47,859 nt of DNA, taken from Microbacteriaceae bacterium PS02343. GTDB taxonomy: Bacteria > Actinomycetota > Actinomycetes > Actinomycetales > Microbacteriaceae. Below the pieces are notes generated by a model. The model worked only from the letters and a program-made list of their open reading frames with translations. It did no database searches and was not told the origin of the DNA. Each line of letters starts with the position of its first letter. Position 1 is the stretch's first letter. Positions 39,337-47,859 of this stretch are shown here, piece by piece. The DNA lies in contig JASCOA010000011.1 in NCBI GenBank assembly GCA_029959365.1, positions 1 through 47,859 on the forward strand, given 5' to 3'. Made by a program: the position numbers and the translations under genes.

Positions 39337-41064
39337 TCAGTCGCGGTAGGTGATCGGCAGCCGCCGGTCGCGCCCGAAGGCCATGCCCGAGACCTTCGGG
39401 CCGATCGCGCTCTGCCGGCGCTTCCACTCCGAGCGGTCGATGAGCTTGACGATGTCGCGCACGACGTCGGCGTCGAAGCCGGCGTCGACGAGGTCCTCGC
39501 GCCCGAGCTTGCGGGTGACGTAGGCCTCGACGATCTCGTCCAGCACCTCGTAGTCGGGCAGGCTGTCCTGATCGGTCTGGCCCTCGCGCAGCTCCGCCGA
39601 CGGCGGCTTGCTGATGGAGTTCTCGGGGATCGGCGGGGTCTCGCCGTTCGCGGCCGCATGCTCGTTGCGCCAGCGCGCGAGCTCCCAGACCAGGGTCTTC
39701 GGCACGTCCTTGATCGGGGCGTAGCCGCCGACGCTGTCGCCGTAGATCGTCGAGTAGCCGACGGCGATCTCGGTCTTGTTGCCCGTGGTCAGCACGAGGT
39801 GACCGTCGAGGTTCGACAGGCCCATCAGGATGATGCCGCGGATGCGCGCTTGCAGGTTCTCGGCGGCGAGCCCGGTCAGCTGCAGCTGGTCCTCGATCGG
39901 CTGCACGAGGTCGGCGATCGCCTCGGTGCGGTAGTGCACCCCGATCCGCTCGGCGAGGTCGTCGGCGTCGCTGCGGGAATGGTCGCTCGACCACTGGCTC
40001 GGCATGGAGACGCCGTAGACGCGGTCGGCGCCGATCGCGTCGGCCGCGATCGCGGCGCAGACCGCCGAGTCGATGCCGCCGGAGAGACCGAGCGTCACCG
40101 AGCGGAAGCCGTTCTTCTCGACGTAGTCGCGCAGGCCCGTGACGAGCGCGCCCCAGAGCTGGGCGCGGTCGTCGGGCAGCTCGGCGATGTCGGCGGGCAG
40201 CGCCTCGCGCTCGGGGGCCTCGCCGATCTCGATCACGACGCGGCGCACGTAGTCGGGCACCGCGTGCTCGCGGGTGACGGGCGGCTCGAGGTCGACGAGC
40301 AGCAGGTGCTCGGCGAACTGCGGGGCGCGGGCGAGGATCTCGCCGTGCCCGTCGACCACGACGCTGTCGCCGTCGAAGACGAGGTCGTCCTGGCCGCCGA
40401 CGATGTTGACGTAGGCGACGGTGGTGTCGCTCTCCTTGGCGCGCCGGGTGACGAGGGGCAGGCGCACCTCGTCCTTGTCGCGCTCGTAGGGCGAGGCGTT
40501 GATGACGAGCAGCACGGAGGCGTCGGAGTCGAGCACGCGGGCGACCGGGCCGCCGTCGCGCCAGAGGTCCTCGCAGATGATGAGCGCCACGTCGACGCCG
40601 CGCAGGCGCAGCACCATGAGCTCGTCGCCCGGGATGAAGATGCGGTACTCGTCGAAGACCGAGTAGTTGGGCAGGTGGTGCTTCGAGTACTTGGCGAGCA
40701 CCGTGCCGCGGTGGATCACGCTCGCGCGGTTCTGGGCGATGGCGGAGGGGGAGGCGTTCGACGAGGTCAGCCGCGGCTCGAAGGGGCCGTCGGGGTGGCC
40801 CACGACGACCACGAGCTCGCCGAGCCCCTCGGCGTCGAGCCGTGCGGCCAGGGCGTCCACGGCCGCGGCGCTCTCGCGCAGGAAGCTGGGGCGGGCGGCG
40901 AGGTCCTCGATGGGGTAGCCGCTCAGCGCCATCTCGCCGACGGCGAGCAGATCGGCGCCCGCGGCGTGCGCGCGGCGGGCCGTCTCCACGATCCGCGCGG
41001 CGTTGCCCTCCAGGTCGCCGACGATGGGGTTGGTCTGGCCCAGGGCCAAGCGGAGACGCGGCAT
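39337..41064 (-). CDS. nadE: Glutamine-dependent NAD+ synthetase
   Basis: A 575-residue two-domain enzyme. The N-terminal nitrilase-like glutaminase has the Glu-Lys-Cys triad in VGEMALSGYP, YSKHHLPNYSVFDE and LIICEDLWRDGG. The C-terminal synthetase has the PP-loop LGLSGGIDSAVCAAIAADA. It converts deamido-NAD to NAD using glutamine, with ammonia channelled between domains. I take ATG 41064, which lies seven bases after TAGGCT; the longer frame has no supporting signal. A 13-bp palindrome covers this promoter. It is divergent from glnA2, a glutamine-related gene. Confidence 0.95.
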   Translation of the reverse strand: MPRLRLALGQTNPIVGDLEGNAARIVETARRAHAAGADLLAVGEMALSGYPIEDLAARPSFLRESAAAVDALAARLDAEGLGELVVVVGHPDGPFEPRLTSSNASPSAIAQNRASVIHRGTVLAKYSKHHLPNYSVFDEYRIFIPGDELMVLRLRGVDVALIICEDLWRDGGPVARVLDSDASVLLVINASPYERDKDEVRLPLVTRRAKESDTTVAYVNIVGGQDDLVFDGDSVVVDGHGEILARAPQFAEHLLLVDLEPPVTREHAVPDYVRRVVIEIGEAPEREALPADIAELPDDRAQLWGALVTGLRDYVEKNGFRSVTLGLSGGIDSAVCAAIAADAIGADRVYGVSMPSQWSSDHSRSDADDLAERIGVHYRTEAIADLVQPIEDQLQLTGLAAENLQARIRGIILMGLSNLDGHLVLTTGNKTEIAVGYSTIYGDSVGGYAPIKDVPKTLVWELARWRNEHAAANGETPPIPENSISKPPSAELREGQTDQDSLPDYEVLDEIVEAYVTRKLGREDLVDAGFDADVVRDIVKLIDRSEWKRRQSAIGPKVSGMAFGRDRRLPITYRD

Positions 41065-41067
41065 AGC

Positions 41068-41080
41068 CACTAGCCTAGTG
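41068..41080. promoter_or_regulatory. Palindrome CACTAGCCTAGTG over the nadE promoter
   Basis: CACTAG-C-CTAGTG is a perfect 6-bp dyad with a one-base centre. It encloses the nadE -10 hexamer TAGGCT (41077-41072) and its downstream edge is four bases from the ATG. CTAG occurs twice in it, a tetranucleotide that is rare in such genomes. A repressor bound here would block nadE directly; an NAD-responsive regulator is a guess. Confidence 0.45.
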
Positions 41081-41135
41081 CTGGCCTCGGCGTGCACTTT
41101 CGCCGGCCCCAGGCGCCTTCGTGGGATGGAGTTCA

Positions 41136-42473
41136 ATGGACAAGCAGCGTGACTTCGTGCTCCGGACGATCGAGGAGCGCGGCGTCAAGTTCGTCCGACT
41201 GTGGTTCACCGACGTCATCGGCACGCTCAAGTCGGTGGCGCTCGCCCCGGCCGAGGTCGAGGGCGCGTTCGCCGAGGGGCTCGGCTTCGACGGCTCCGCC
41301 ATCGAGGGCCTCACCCGCACGTCCGAGGCCGACGTGCTCGCGCATCCGGACCCCACGACCTTCCAGATCCTGCCGTGGCGCGGCGAGATCGACCCGACCG
41401 CGCGCATGTTCTGCGACATCACGACGCCCGACGGTCAGCCCTCGGTCGCCGACCCGCGCAACGTGCTCAAGCGCACCCTCGCGAAGGCCGCCGACGCCGG
41501 CTTCACCTTCTACACGCACCCCGAGGTCGAGTTCTACCTGCTCGAGTCGGCCAAGTTCGGCGCCGAGGGCCCCCAGCCGGTCGACAACGCCGGCTACTTC
41601 GACAACGTGCCCGGCGGCACCGCGCACGACTTCCGTCGCCGCAGCGTGCGGATGCTCGAGGACCTCGGCATCTCGGTGGAGTTCAGCCACCACGAGGCCG
41701 GCCCCGGTCAGAACGAGATCGACCTCCGCTACGCCGACGCGCTGACGACGGCCGACAACATCATGACCTTCCGCACGGTCATCAAGGAGGTGGCGATCGA
41801 GCAGGGCGTCTACGCGACCTTCATGCCGAAGCCGCTCTCCGGCCACCCGGGCTCGGGCATGCACACGCATCTCTCGCTCTTCGAAGGCGACGCCAACGCC
41901 TTCTACGAGGCGGGCGCCGAGTACCAGCTCTCGAAGATCGGCAAGCAGTTCGTCGCGGGCCTGCTCAAGCACGCACCCGAGATCACGGCGGTGACGAACC
42001 AGTTCGTCAACTCCTACAAGCGCATCTGGAGCGGCGACGAGGCCCCCGCGTACGTGAGCTGGGGTCACAACAACCGCTCGGCGCTCGTGCGCGTGCCGCT
42101 CTACAAGCCCAACAAGGGCACGAGCGCTCGCATCGAGTACCGCGCCATCGACTCGGCCGCCAACCCCTACCTCGCGTTCTCGCTGCTGCTCGCCGCGGGG
42201 CTCAAGGGCATCGAGGAGGGTTACGAGCTGCCGCCCGAGGCCGAGGGCGACGTCTGGTCGATGACGGATGCGGAGCGCCGTGCGCTCGGCTACACCCCGC
42301 TGCCGGCCAGCCTCGATCACGCGCTGCAGATCATGGAGCGCTCGGAGCTCGTGGCCGAGACGCTCGGCGAGCACGTCTTCGAGTACGTGCTGCTCAACAA
42401 GCGGCAGGAGTGGCGCGAGTACCGCGCCCAGGTGACGCCGTTCGAGCTGCGCAGCAACCTCGGCATCCTCTGA
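41136..42473 (+). CDS. glnA2: Glutamine synthetase family protein, GlnA2 type
   Basis: A 445-residue class I glutamine synthetase-like ligase. The beta-grasp N-domain starts at VKFVRLWFTDVIGTLKSVAL. Catalytic segments are HPEVEFYLLES (metal-binding Glu), HHEAGPGQNEIDLRY, SGMHTHLSLF and NNRSALVRVP, and IEYRAIDSAANPYLAFS is the C-terminal signature. Its order with glnE and its 445-residue length match mycobacterial GlnA2, which is distinct from the main GlnA1. Related actinobacterial paralogues make gamma-glutamylated amines, so glutamine synthesis is not certain. It has GGAG before ATG 41136. glnE follows after 22 bases. Confidence 0.92.
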   Translation: MDKQRDFVLRTIEERGVKFVRLWFTDVIGTLKSVALAPAEVEGAFAEGLGFDGSAIEGLTRTSEADVLAHPDPTTFQILPWRGEIDPTARMFCDITTPDGQPSVADPRNVLKRTLAKAADAGFTFYTHPEVEFYLLESAKFGAEGPQPVDNAGYFDNVPGGTAHDFRRRSVRMLEDLGISVEFSHHEAGPGQNEIDLRYADALTTADNIMTFRTVIKEVAIEQGVYATFMPKPLSGHPGSGMHTHLSLFEGDANAFYEAGAEYQLSKIGKQFVAGLLKHAPEITAVTNQFVNSYKRIWSGDEAPAYVSWGHNNRSALVRVPLYKPNKGTSARIEYRAIDSAANPYLAFSLLLAAGLKGIEEGYELPPEAEGDVWSMTDAERRALGYTPLPASLDHALQIMERSELVAETLGEHVFEYVLLNKRQEWREYRAQVTPFELRSNLGIL

Positions 42474-42495
42474 TCCCTCCCCGCGCAGCGAAGCC

Positions 42496-45489
42496 ATGAC
42501 CCGCACCCGCACGACGCTCAGCGAGCTCGCGCGGCTCGGGTTCGCCGAGCTCGGCGAGGCCCAGACCGGCCTCGCCGAGCTCGATGCCGCCATCGGCGCG
42601 GAAGAGCTGCTGCCGCTCTTCGCCGGCACCGCGGACCCCGATCTCGCGCTGCGCCAGCTCGCGCGGCTCGACGCGCGGCATCCGGAGCAGCTGCGCTCCG
42701 TGGTCGCCGCGGCGCCCTCGCGCCTGCTGCGCCTGCTCGGCGCCTCCGCGGGACTCGTCGACTTCCTCGATCGACGACCGGAGCATCTGGCCGGGCTCGC
42801 GCATCCGCTCGCCGGCCCGCCGTCGGCCGCGACGCTGCGTCGCATTCTGCTGGACTCGGTCGGAGCGGATGCGGATGCGTCCGTGCCGATCGCGGAGCTC
42901 GCCGGTGAGGACGGCCGGATCGCGCTGCGCGTGCGCTACCGAGCCGAGCTGGTGCGCCTCGCCGCCTGGGACCTCGAGCAGCCGGACGGCGCCGCCGTGC
43001 TCGACCGCGTCGCCGCGGCGCTGGCCGACCTCGCCGCCGCGGCGCTCGAGGCGTCGCTCGCCGTCGCTAGGCGAACGCTCGGCATCGGAGCCGTCGCCGA
43101 GGAGCTGCCGCTGACGCGGCTGGCGATCATCGGCATGGGCAAATCCGGGGCGCGAGAGCTCAACGTCATCAGCGATGTCGACGTGATCTTCGTCGGCGGC
43201 AGCCTCGACGAGCACACGCTCTCCTCGTCCCGAGGCGTCGAGCTCGCGACCCGGCTCGCGATGGAGACGATGCGCGGCATCCAGGAGCTCTCGGTGGAGC
43301 CGGCGCTCTGGGAGGTCGACGCGAACCTGCGCCCCGAGGGCAAGTCGGGCGCGCTGGTGCGCTCGCTCGAGTCGCACGTGGCCTACTACGACCGATGGGC
43401 GAGCAGTTGGGAGTTCCAGGCGCTGCTCAAGGCGCGCCCGATGGCGGGCGATGCCGCGCTCGGCGCCGACTACCTGGCCGCGATCGCACCCAAGGTCTGG
43501 GCGAGCGCCACGCGCGACGGCTTCGTCGAGTCGGTGCAGCGGATGCGGGAGCGCGTCACGGCGAACATCCCGGCCGACGAGGTCGACGTGCAGCTGAAGC
43601 TCGGACCGGGCGGACTGCGCGACGTCGAGTTCACGATCCAGCTGCTGCAGCTCGTGCACGGCCGCACCGACGAGAGCGTGCGCCAGGGCGGCACGATCCC
43701 GGCGCTGCGCGCCCTCGAGGCCGGCGGGTACATCGGCCGCGCCGAGGCCGAGGAGTTCGAGCGGGACTACCGCGAGCTGCGCCTGCTGGAGCACCGGATC
43801 CAGCTGCGCGACGTGCGGCGCACCCACCTCATGCCGCGCGATCCCGAGGCGCTGCGCGTGCTCGCGCGCGCCACCGGGCTCGCCACCGGCTCCGCCGAGC
43901 TGCTGCGCCATTGGGAAGGCGTGCGGATCGCCGTGCGCGGGCTGCACGAGAAGCTGTTCTACCGCCCGCTGCTGGCCGCTGTGGCCGCGCTGCCGGAGGA
44001 CGGTGTGCGGCTCTCCAGCGACCAGGCGGAGGCGCGCCTCGCGGCAATCGGCTTCGCGGATCCGCGCGGTGCGCTCGGGCACATCGCGGCGATGACCGCC
44101 GGCGTCTCGCGGCGTGCGAGCATCCAGCGGGCGCTGCTGCCGATCATGCTGCAGTGGTTCTCCGATGGCGCGGACCCCGACCAGGGACTGCTCGCCTTCC
44201 GGCGGCTCAGCGACGACCTCGGCGACGCGCACTGGTACCTCCGCATGCTGCGCGACTCCACCGCGGCCGCGGCTCGGCTCACGCGCGTGCTCTCGGGCTC
44301 GCGCTTCGTCGTCGGTCTCGTGGAGCGCATCCCCGAGGCGGCGGCCTGGCTCGAGGACGACGACGAGCTGCGCCCGCGCACGCTGCAGGGCCTCCAGGAG
44401 GAGGTCGCTGCCGTCGTCGCCCGGCACGAGTCCGTCGACGCCGCGGCCGCCGCGATCCGGGCGCTGCGCCGCCGCGAGGTGCTGCGGCTCGCGCTCGGCG
44501 GCATCCTCGGCCTCATCCGCATCGAGGACCTCGGTCGGGGTCTCGCCGACATCACGACCGCGACGATCCGGGGCGCGCTCGCCCTCGCCCGCCGCGGCGA
44601 CGAGCTGCCGCTCGAGTTCGCGGTCATCGCCATGGGCCGCTACGGCGGGGCCGAGCTCGGCTTCGGCTCGGATGCGGACATCGTGTACGTCTACCGCGCC
44701 TCGGGCGAGCTCGACACCCAGACCGCCCAGCGCCGCGCCGAGCGGATCGTGGCCGAGCTGAACCGGCTCACCGAGGACGTGCGCCTGCCGCTCGACCTCG
44801 ATGCCGGGCTGCGCCCGGAGGGGCGCAACGGCTCCATCGTCCGATCCCTCGAGTCGTACCGCGGCTACTACGCCCGCTGGTCGCAGACGTGGGAGGCGCA
44901 GGCGCTGCTGCGCGCCAGCGGCGTCGCAGGCGACGCGAGCCTCATCGACGACTTCGCGCTGCTGGCCGAGACGCTGCGCTACCCGGCGGCGCTGCCGGCG
45001 GAGGCGGAGCGCGAGATCAAGCGCATCAAGGCGCGCGTCGAGGCGGAGCGGCTGCCGCGCGGCGCCGACCCCTCTCGGCACCTCAAGCTCGGCCGAGGGT
45101 CGCTGAGCGATGTGGAGTGGCTCGTGCAGCTGCTGCAGCTGCAGCACGCCGGTGCCGTGCCGGGGCTGCGCTCCACCTCGACCCTCGAGGCGCTCGACGC
45201 CGCGGTCGCGGCCGAGCTGCTCGACGCCGACGACGCGGCCCGGCTGCGCGAGGCCTGGCTGCTCGCCTCGCGGGTGCGCTCGGCGATGACGCTGTGGACG
45301 GCGAAGACCGCCGATGTGCTGCCGAGCGACCGGCGCTCGCTCGAGGGCATCGCGCGGCTCATGGAGTTCCCGCCCGGCTCCGCCTCGCAGCTCGAGGAGC
45401 TGTACCTCGCCGTCACGCGCCGGGCCCGAGCGGTCTTCGACCGGCTCTTCTACGGCCTCGACGAGCAGCCGCGCCCGACCGCCCGCTGA
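42496..45489 (+). CDS. glnE: Bifunctional glutamine synthetase adenylyltransferase/adenylyl-removing enzyme
   Basis: A 997-residue enzyme that adds AMP to, and removes it from, the regulatory Tyr of GlnA1. It has two nucleotidyltransferase domains. The N-terminal (adenylyl-removing) one has the catalytic DxD at Asp227/Asp229 in NVISDVDVIFVGG. The C-terminal (adenylylating) one has Asp726/Asp728 in GFGSDADIVYVYRA. Each is followed by a helical PII-uridylyltransferase-like region (LRPEGKSGALVRS and LRPEGRNGSIVRS mark the internal duplication). It follows glnA2 by 22 bases and converges with glnA1. A 154-bp piece (44694-44847, residues about 734-784) reappears at the end of the window. Confidence 0.97.
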   Translation: MTRTRTTLSELARLGFAELGEAQTGLAELDAAIGAEELLPLFAGTADPDLALRQLARLDARHPEQLRSVVAAAPSRLLRLLGASAGLVDFLDRRPEHLAGLAHPLAGPPSAATLRRILLDSVGADADASVPIAELAGEDGRIALRVRYRAELVRLAAWDLEQPDGAAVLDRVAAALADLAAAALEASLAVARRTLGIGAVAEELPLTRLAIIGMGKSGARELNVISDVDVIFVGGSLDEHTLSSSRGVELATRLAMETMRGIQELSVEPALWEVDANLRPEGKSGALVRSLESHVAYYDRWASSWEFQALLKARPMAGDAALGADYLAAIAPKVWASATRDGFVESVQRMRERVTANIPADEVDVQLKLGPGGLRDVEFTIQLLQLVHGRTDESVRQGGTIPALRALEAGGYIGRAEAEEFERDYRELRLLEHRIQLRDVRRTHLMPRDPEALRVLARATGLATGSAELLRHWEGVRIAVRGLHEKLFYRPLLAAVAALPEDGVRLSSDQAEARLAAIGFADPRGALGHIAAMTAGVSRRASIQRALLPIMLQWFSDGADPDQGLLAFRRLSDDLGDAHWYLRMLRDSTAAAARLTRVLSGSRFVVGLVERIPEAAAWLEDDDELRPRTLQGLQEEVAAVVARHESVDAAAAAIRALRRREVLRLALGGILGLIRIEDLGRGLADITTATIRGALALARRGDELPLEFAVIAMGRYGGAELGFGSDADIVYVYRASGELDTQTAQRRAERIVAELNRLTEDVRLPLDLDAGLRPEGRNGSIVRSLESYRGYYARWSQTWEAQALLRASGVAGDASLIDDFALLAETLRYPAALPAEAEREIKRIKARVEAERLPRGADPSRHLKLGRGSLSDVEWLVQLLQLQHAGAVPGLRSTSTLEALDAAVAAELLDADDAARLREAWLLASRVRSAMTLWTAKTADVLPSDRRSLEGIARLMEFPPGSASQLEELYLAVTRRARAVFDRLFYGLDEQPRPTAR

Positions 45490-45552
45490 GCTCTCCGCAT
45501 CCGCTCGTCGACTGCGGGCGATGCGCGCGCTCGCGCGACGTCCGGGAACGCG

Positions 45553-45586
45553 GCAGGGGCCGCATCCCGAAGGATGCGGCCCCTGC
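45553..45586. terminator. Bidirectional terminator between glnE and glnA1
   Basis: GCAGGGGCCGCATCC (45553-45567) pairs perfectly over 15 bp with 45572-45586 around a CGAA tetraloop, between the converging genes. It again contains GCATCC/GGATGC. Confidence 0.9.
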
Positions 45587-45604
45587 GCGTGGTGCGACCG
45601 GAGA

Positions 45605-47029
45605 TCAGACCGAGAAGTACAGCTCGTACTCGAACGGGTGGGGACGCTGCGCCATGGGCAGGATCTCCTTCTCGCGCTTGTAGTCGATCCAGGTCTCGAT
45701 GAGCTCCTTGGTGAACACGTTGCCCTCGAGGAGGAACTCGTGGTCGGCCTCGAGCGCGTCGAGCGCTGCGTCGAGCGACGCGGGCACCTGCGGGATGCCC
45801 TTGGCCTCCTCGGGCGGCAGCTCGTAGAGGTCCTTATCGACCGGGGCCATCGGCTCGATCTTGTTCTTGATGCCGTCGAGGCCCGCCATCAGCTGGGCGG
45901 CGAAGGCGAGGTACGGGTTGCCGGAGGCGTCGGGCGCGCGGAACTCGATGCGCTTGGCCTTCGGGTTGGTTCCCGTGATCGGGATGCGGATCGACGCCGA
46001 GCGGTTGCCCGCCGAGTAGACCAGGTTGACCGGGGCCTCGAAGCCGGGGATGAGGCGGCGGTACGAGTTGATGGTCGGGTTGGTGAAGGCCAGCACCGCC
46101 GGCGCGTGCTTGAGGATGCCGCCGATGTACCAGCGCGCGAGGTCGCTGAGGCCGCCGTAGCCCTGCTCGTCGTAGAACAGCGGCTCGCCGTTGCTCCACA
46201 GCGACTGGTGGGTGTGCATGCCCGAGCCGTTGTCGCCCATGAGCGGCTTCGGCATGAACGTCGCCGTCTTGCCCCACTGCTCGGCGGTGTTCTTGACGAT
46301 GTACTTGAACTTCAGGATGTCGTCCGCGGCGTGGACCATCGTGTCGAAGCGGTAGTTGATCTCCGCCTGGCCGCCGGTGCCGACCTCGTGGTGGGCGCGC
46401 TCGAGGATGAGGCCGGCGTCGATCAGCTTGAGGCTGATGTCGTCGCGCAGGTCGGCCTGCTTGTCCACGGGGGAGACGGGGAAGTAGCCGCCCTTGTACG
46501 GGGTCTTGTTGGCGAGGTTGCCGCCCTCCTCGACACGTCCGGTGTTCCAGGCGCCCTCCTCGGAGTCCACGAAGTAGAAGCTCGAGTTCTGGGTGACGGA
46601 GTAGCGCACGTCGTCGAAGATGTAGAACTCCGCCTCGGGGGCGAAGAAGGCGGTGTCGGCGATGCCGGTCGAGGCGAGGTACTTCTCGGCCTTCTTGGCG
46701 ACCTGGCGCGGGTCCTTCGCGTAGATCTCGCCGTTGCGGGGGTTGTAGATGTCGAACACCATGATGAGCGTGCGCTCGACGCGGAACGGGTCCAGGTACG
46801 CCGTGGTGACGTCCGGGATCAGCTGCATGTCCGACTCGTGGATGTTGGCGAAGCCGCGGATCGACGATCCGTCGAAGAGCTGGCCGACGGTGAAGAACTC
46901 CTCGTCGACGGTGGCGGCCGGGATGTTGAAGTGCTGCTGGACACCGGGCAGGTCGGTGAAGCGGATGTCGAGGAACTTGACGTCCGTGTCCTTGATGAAC
47001 TTCAGAACCTCGGAAGAATCACTGAACAT
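45605..47029 (-). CDS. glnA: Type I glutamine synthetase
   Basis: A 474-residue main ammonia-assimilating enzyme (GlnA1 type), a dodecamer making glutamine from glutamate, ammonia and ATP. Seen are the N-domain [19 protein letters not shown], the catalytic segments [30 protein letters not shown] and [12 protein letters not shown], and the adenylylation-site loop [18 protein letters not shown], whose Tyr would be modified by the neighbouring GlnE. It starts at ATG 47029 with GGAGAG upstream. A GlnR-type four-element operator lies 74-111 bases upstream, so nitrogen limitation should activate it. Confidence 0.97.
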   Translation of the reverse strand: MFSDSSEVLKFIKDTDVKFLDIRFTDLPGVQQHFNIPAATVDEEFFTVGQLFDGSSIRGFANIHESDMQLIPDVTTAYLDPFRVERTLIMVFDIYNPRNGEIYAKDPRQVAKKAEKYLASTGIADTAFFAPEAEFYIFDDVRYSVTQNSSFYFVDSEEGAWNTGRVEEGGNLANKTPYKGGYFPVSPVDKQADLRDDISLKLIDAGLILERAHHEVGTGGQAEINYRFDTMVHAADDILKFKYIVKNTAEQWGKTATFMPKPLMGDNGSGMHTHQSLWSNGEPLFYDEQGYGGLSDLARWYIGGILKHAPAVLAFTNPTINSYRRLIPGFEAPVNLVYSAGNRSASIRIPITGTNPKAKRIEFRAPDASGNPYLAFAAQLMAGLDGIKNKIEPMAPVDKDLYELPPEEAKGIPQVPASLDAALDALEADHEFLLEGNVFTKELIETWIDYKREKEILPMAQRPHPFEYELYFSV

Positions 47030-47102
47030 GTGATGGCTCTCCAAATGGAATCGCGTGGCGGAACTGCCGGGCGCAGCGCCGCTACGAGGGTATTGACGGG
47101 GG

Positions 47103-47140
47103 GTTTCACCGGGGTGTCGCCCATGTTTCCGGCATGTTAC
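47103..47140 (-). promoter_or_regulatory. GlnR-type nitrogen operator upstream of glnA
   Basis: Read on the minus strand: GTAAC-N6-GAAAC-N6-GACAC-N6-GAAAC, four 5-mers in exact 11-bp phase. This fits the actinobacterial GlnR consensus gTnAC-n6-GaAAC repeated twice, with one deviating base in the third unit. A -10-like TACCCT (47092-47087) lies 10 bases downstream, so the box would cover about -23 to -60, an activating position. The same box overlaps the -35 region of the divergent RDD gene. Confidence 0.75.
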
Positions 47141-47155
47141 GAGCACCCCGCTGAC

Positions 47156-47161
47156 TATCCT
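47156..47161 (+). promoter_or_regulatory. -10 box of a leaderless promoter (RDD gene)
   Basis: TATCCT, six bases, then ATG 47168. The -35 position (about 47133-47138) falls inside the GlnR box. Confidence 0.5.
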
Positions 47162-47167
47162 TGCAGC

Positions 47168-47617
47168 ATGCCCCCCTCCTCCGCAGCGCACGAGCCTGCC
47201 CGCAGCGCATTCCCTGGGGAGCGGCTCGGACTGCCGGAGCGGGGCCCGCGCTCGGTCGCCCGATTCGGTCGTCGACTGATCGCCCTGGTCGCCGACTGGT
47301 GGCTCGCGGTGCTGATCGCCGACGGCTTCTTCCCGAACCCCCGACCCGACGACCCGGCGCAGATCATGCTGCACCAGACGGTCATCGCCGGCGTCTTCGT
47401 GGCCCTCCGGCTCATCGTCACCCTCGTGCTCGCGGGAAGCATCGGCCAGCTCATCGTGGGCGTGCGCGTCGTGCCGCTGCGGGGCGGATGGATCGGCTGG
47501 TGGCGGCCGATCGTGCGCACGGCCCTCATCCTGCTGGTCGTGCCGGCGCTCATCGTCGACCAGGATCAGCGCGGACTGCACGACCGCATCGCCGGCACGG
47601 TCCTCGTGCGCCGCTGA
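47168..47617 (+). CDS. RDD-family membrane protein
   Basis: A 149-residue protein with about three transmembrane helices. A Pro-rich N-terminus is followed by [26 protein letters not shown], where the Arg and Asp residues give the RDD family its name. Next come [19 protein letters not shown] and, after [26 protein letters not shown], a helix [12 protein letters not shown]; the C-terminus has [18 protein letters not shown] proteins next to glnA1 are conserved in Actinobacteria, but their role is unknown; a few RDD proteins elsewhere are cation antiporters. It is divergent from glnA, unlike the co-directional order in mycobacteria. Confidence 0.9.
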   Translation: MPPSSAAHEPARSAFPGERLGLPERGPRSVARFGRRLIALVADWWLAVLIADGFFPNPRPDDPAQIMLHQTVIAGVFVALRLIVTLVLAGSIGQLIVGVRVVPLRGGWIGWWRPIVRTALILLVVPALIVDQDQRGLHDRIAGTVLVRR

Positions 47618-47632
47618 GGCGGCTCCGACGCA

Positions 47633-47664
47633 GCAGGGCCCGTGGCCGCAGCCCCGGGCCCTGC
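47633..47664. terminator. Terminator after the RDD gene
   Basis: GCAGGGCCCG (47633-47642) and CGGGCCCTGC (47655-47664) form a perfect 10-bp stem with a 12-base loop, 15 bases after the RDD stop. It could also serve a minus-strand gene ending at 47670. Confidence 0.8.
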
Positions 47665-47669
47665 TCGCC

Positions 47670-47711
47670 TCAGCGGCGGCGGCGCCACGCGGCCGCTGCG
47701 CGCGCCCGCGC
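47670..47711 (-). CDS. Possible C-terminal tail of a minus-strand gene (truncated)
   Basis: On the minus strand an open frame ends at TGA (47672-47670) with residues [13 protein letters not shown], right after a terminator. In other Actinobacteria a DUF4191 gene (with lipA and lipB beyond) sits next to the RDD gene, and a converging gene is expected here. The sequence beyond about 47706 is replaced by a glnE fragment, so only some 13 codons could be genuine. Low confidence. Confidence 0.3.
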   Translation of the reverse strand, partial: ARARAAAAWRRRR

Positions 47712-47859
47712 CTCGGGCGAGCTCGACACCCAGACCGCCCAGCGCCGCGCCGAGCGGAGCGTGGCCGAGCTGAACCGGCTCACCGAGGACGTGCGCCTGC
47801 CGCTCGACCTCGATGCCGGGCTGCGCCCGGAGGGGCGCAACGGCTCCATCGTCCGATCC
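47706..47859 (+). repeat. Near-identical copy of an internal glnE segment at the window end
   Basis: Positions 47706-47859 match 44694-44847 base for base (offset 3012) except for one substitution, T44747 to G47759. The copy starts in the middle of the frame, has no ribosome binding site, carries no mobile-element features and runs to the last base of the window. It is best read as a mis-joined contig end, or else as the start of a real duplication. Confidence 0.9.

Noticed and set aside
42394-45147. A 917-codon frame antisense to glnE
   Set aside because: Shadow frame with no recognisable motif, while glnE covers the span fully on the plus strand.

Overview
The window is about 48 kb of very GC-rich actinobacterial chromosome. 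Gene content points to the order Micrococcales and most likely the family Microbacteriaceae. The evidence is an Lsr2 nucleoid protein, polyphosphate glucokinase, GlnE with two glutamine synthetases, a FasR/fabDHPF cluster beside aceE, many leaderless promoters (TANNNT 6-7 nt before ATG/GTG) and a GlnR-type operator. The family assignment is inference; no 16S gene is present. I see no phage, IS element, CRISPR array or plasmid function. This is mostly core chromosome.

Layout. 1-4055: a histidine phosphatase, a luciferase-like monooxygenase/FMN reductase pair of the CE1758/CE1759 type behind a SigR/SigH-like promoter, an unknown protein and a GntR regulator with a likely self-operator. 4056-8225: pnp with a long structured leader (probably the Actino-pnp element), a VanZ-like protein, a small membrane protein and peptide deformylase. 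8267-14326: an EamA-type transporter, a GT4 glycosyltransferase, tRNA(CAU), a GH92 glycosidase without a signal peptide and a second GT4 enzyme. 14382-17741: a coupled leader peptide and small membrane protein, a polA-like polymerase, a PadR regulator and a DUF3145 protein. 17824-25455 (minus): aceE, fasR, fabD, fabH, acpP, fabF, which make acetyl-CoA and feed type II fatty acid synthesis. 25691-28911: an AhpE-like peroxiredoxin, tRNA-Val and the folate operon folE-folP-folB-folK. 28912-31317: lsr2-pdxH and a second flavin monooxygenase behind a second SigR-like promoter. 31448-36451: an NCS1-like permease with a huge acidic N-terminus, a Nif3-like protein, a COG1579-type coiled-coil protein and rnpB. 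36571-41064: ppgK, map, a tiny protein divergent from map, panB and nadE. 41136-47617: glnA2-glnE, glnA1 under a four-element GlnR box, and an RDD membrane protein.

The most interesting signals are regulatory. Two flavin-monooxygenase units share a GGGAAT-N18-GTT promoter. The map/small-protein pair starts face to face with 12 bp between start codons, and each -10 box touches the other gene's start codon. The octamer GCGGATGC is strongly over-represented and recurs as inverted pairs in terminators. Lsr2 lacks the usual RGR minor-groove motif. The last 154 bases are a near-identical copy of an internal piece of glnE, probably an assembly artefact at a contig end.
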